Shown here: piece after piece, positions 12,618-12,643 of the stretch
Layout of the letters: each line of letters begins with the position of its first letter
Numbering within the stretch: position 1 is the stretch's first letter
From: Methanobacteriota archaeon
GTDB lineage: Archaea > Halobacteriota > Methanomicrobia > Methanomicrobiales > Methanomicrobiaceae
Assembly (NCBI GenBank): GCA_023396365.1
Contig: JAEWWL010000042.1
Location: forward strand, 1 to 12,643
DNA: 12,643 nt
Reading direction: 5' to 3'
Notes under the pieces: model-generated
Told to the model about the DNA's origin: nothing
The model's database searches: none
Seen by the model: only the letters and a program-made list of their open reading frames with translations
Program-made: the position numbers and the translations under genes

Positions 12618-12643
12618 TTTTGTCAATATCAAAAGAATTTTTC

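Overview
The window looks like the chromosome of a methanogenic archaeon, most likely Methanomicrobiales (Methanoplanus/Methanolacinia/Methanomicrobium-like). Reasons: archaeal ribosomal proteins eS1 (S3Ae) and a long uS15, a KEOPS Pcc1 subunit, an archaeal RecJ-like DHH protein, protein families largely confined to Euryarchaeota or methanogens (DUF2070, UPF0212/DUF555, DUF5350, ACT-DUF5612), four tRNAs without encoded CCA, TATA-type promoters and AT-rich spacers. The genus is an inference. Most of the window is core chromosome rather than an accessory island. The only mobile-element sign is a transposase fragment at the left edge.

Layout, left to right. Positions 1-64 hold the first 21 codons of a probable IS5-type transposase (minus). 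tRNA-Leu(UAA) follows (minus), then the DUF2070 membrane protein (minus). Next is a tight minus-strand operon read 4412 to 2305: unknown helical protein, nitroreductase, UPF0212, PfkB-type sugar/nucleoside kinase. A second minus-strand operon, read 7363 to 4476, encodes uS15, RecJ-like DHH, Pcc1, eS1 and DUF5350, a translation/t6A/replication cluster typical of archaea. Between its start and the plus-strand tRNA-Gly(CCC) lies about 600 bp with no convincing gene but with dense inverted repeats (7471-7666). A plus-strand pair follows, ACT-DUF5612 and TsaC/Sua5 (overlapping TTGA junction), then a probably leaderless nucleotidyltransferase. Convergent to it are a lipoprotein and a Cas4-like protein (minus). 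The latter is divergent from a DUF3467 gene. tRNA-Thr(CGU) and tRNA-Val(UAC) close the window.

Functional links. Two components of threonylcarbamoyl-adenosine (t6A) tRNA modification sit within about 3.5 kb: TsaC/Sua5 makes threonylcarbamoyl-AMP and the Pcc1-containing KEOPS complex transfers the group to tRNAs reading ANN codons, of which tRNA-Thr here is one. Pcc1 is embedded in a ribosomal-protein operon.

Best leads. (1) A nearly contiguous chain of inverted repeats at 7471-7666, including a 103-nt element closed by a 12-bp stem, could be an unrecognised ncRNA, a long structured leader of the uS15 operon, or a miniature inverted-repeat element. (2) The stand-alone Cas4-like protein keeps its four Fe-S cysteines but seems to have lost the nuclease motifs. 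(3) DUF2070 carries a set of His/Asp motifs that look like a metal site. No CRISPR array or recognisable complete new system was found.
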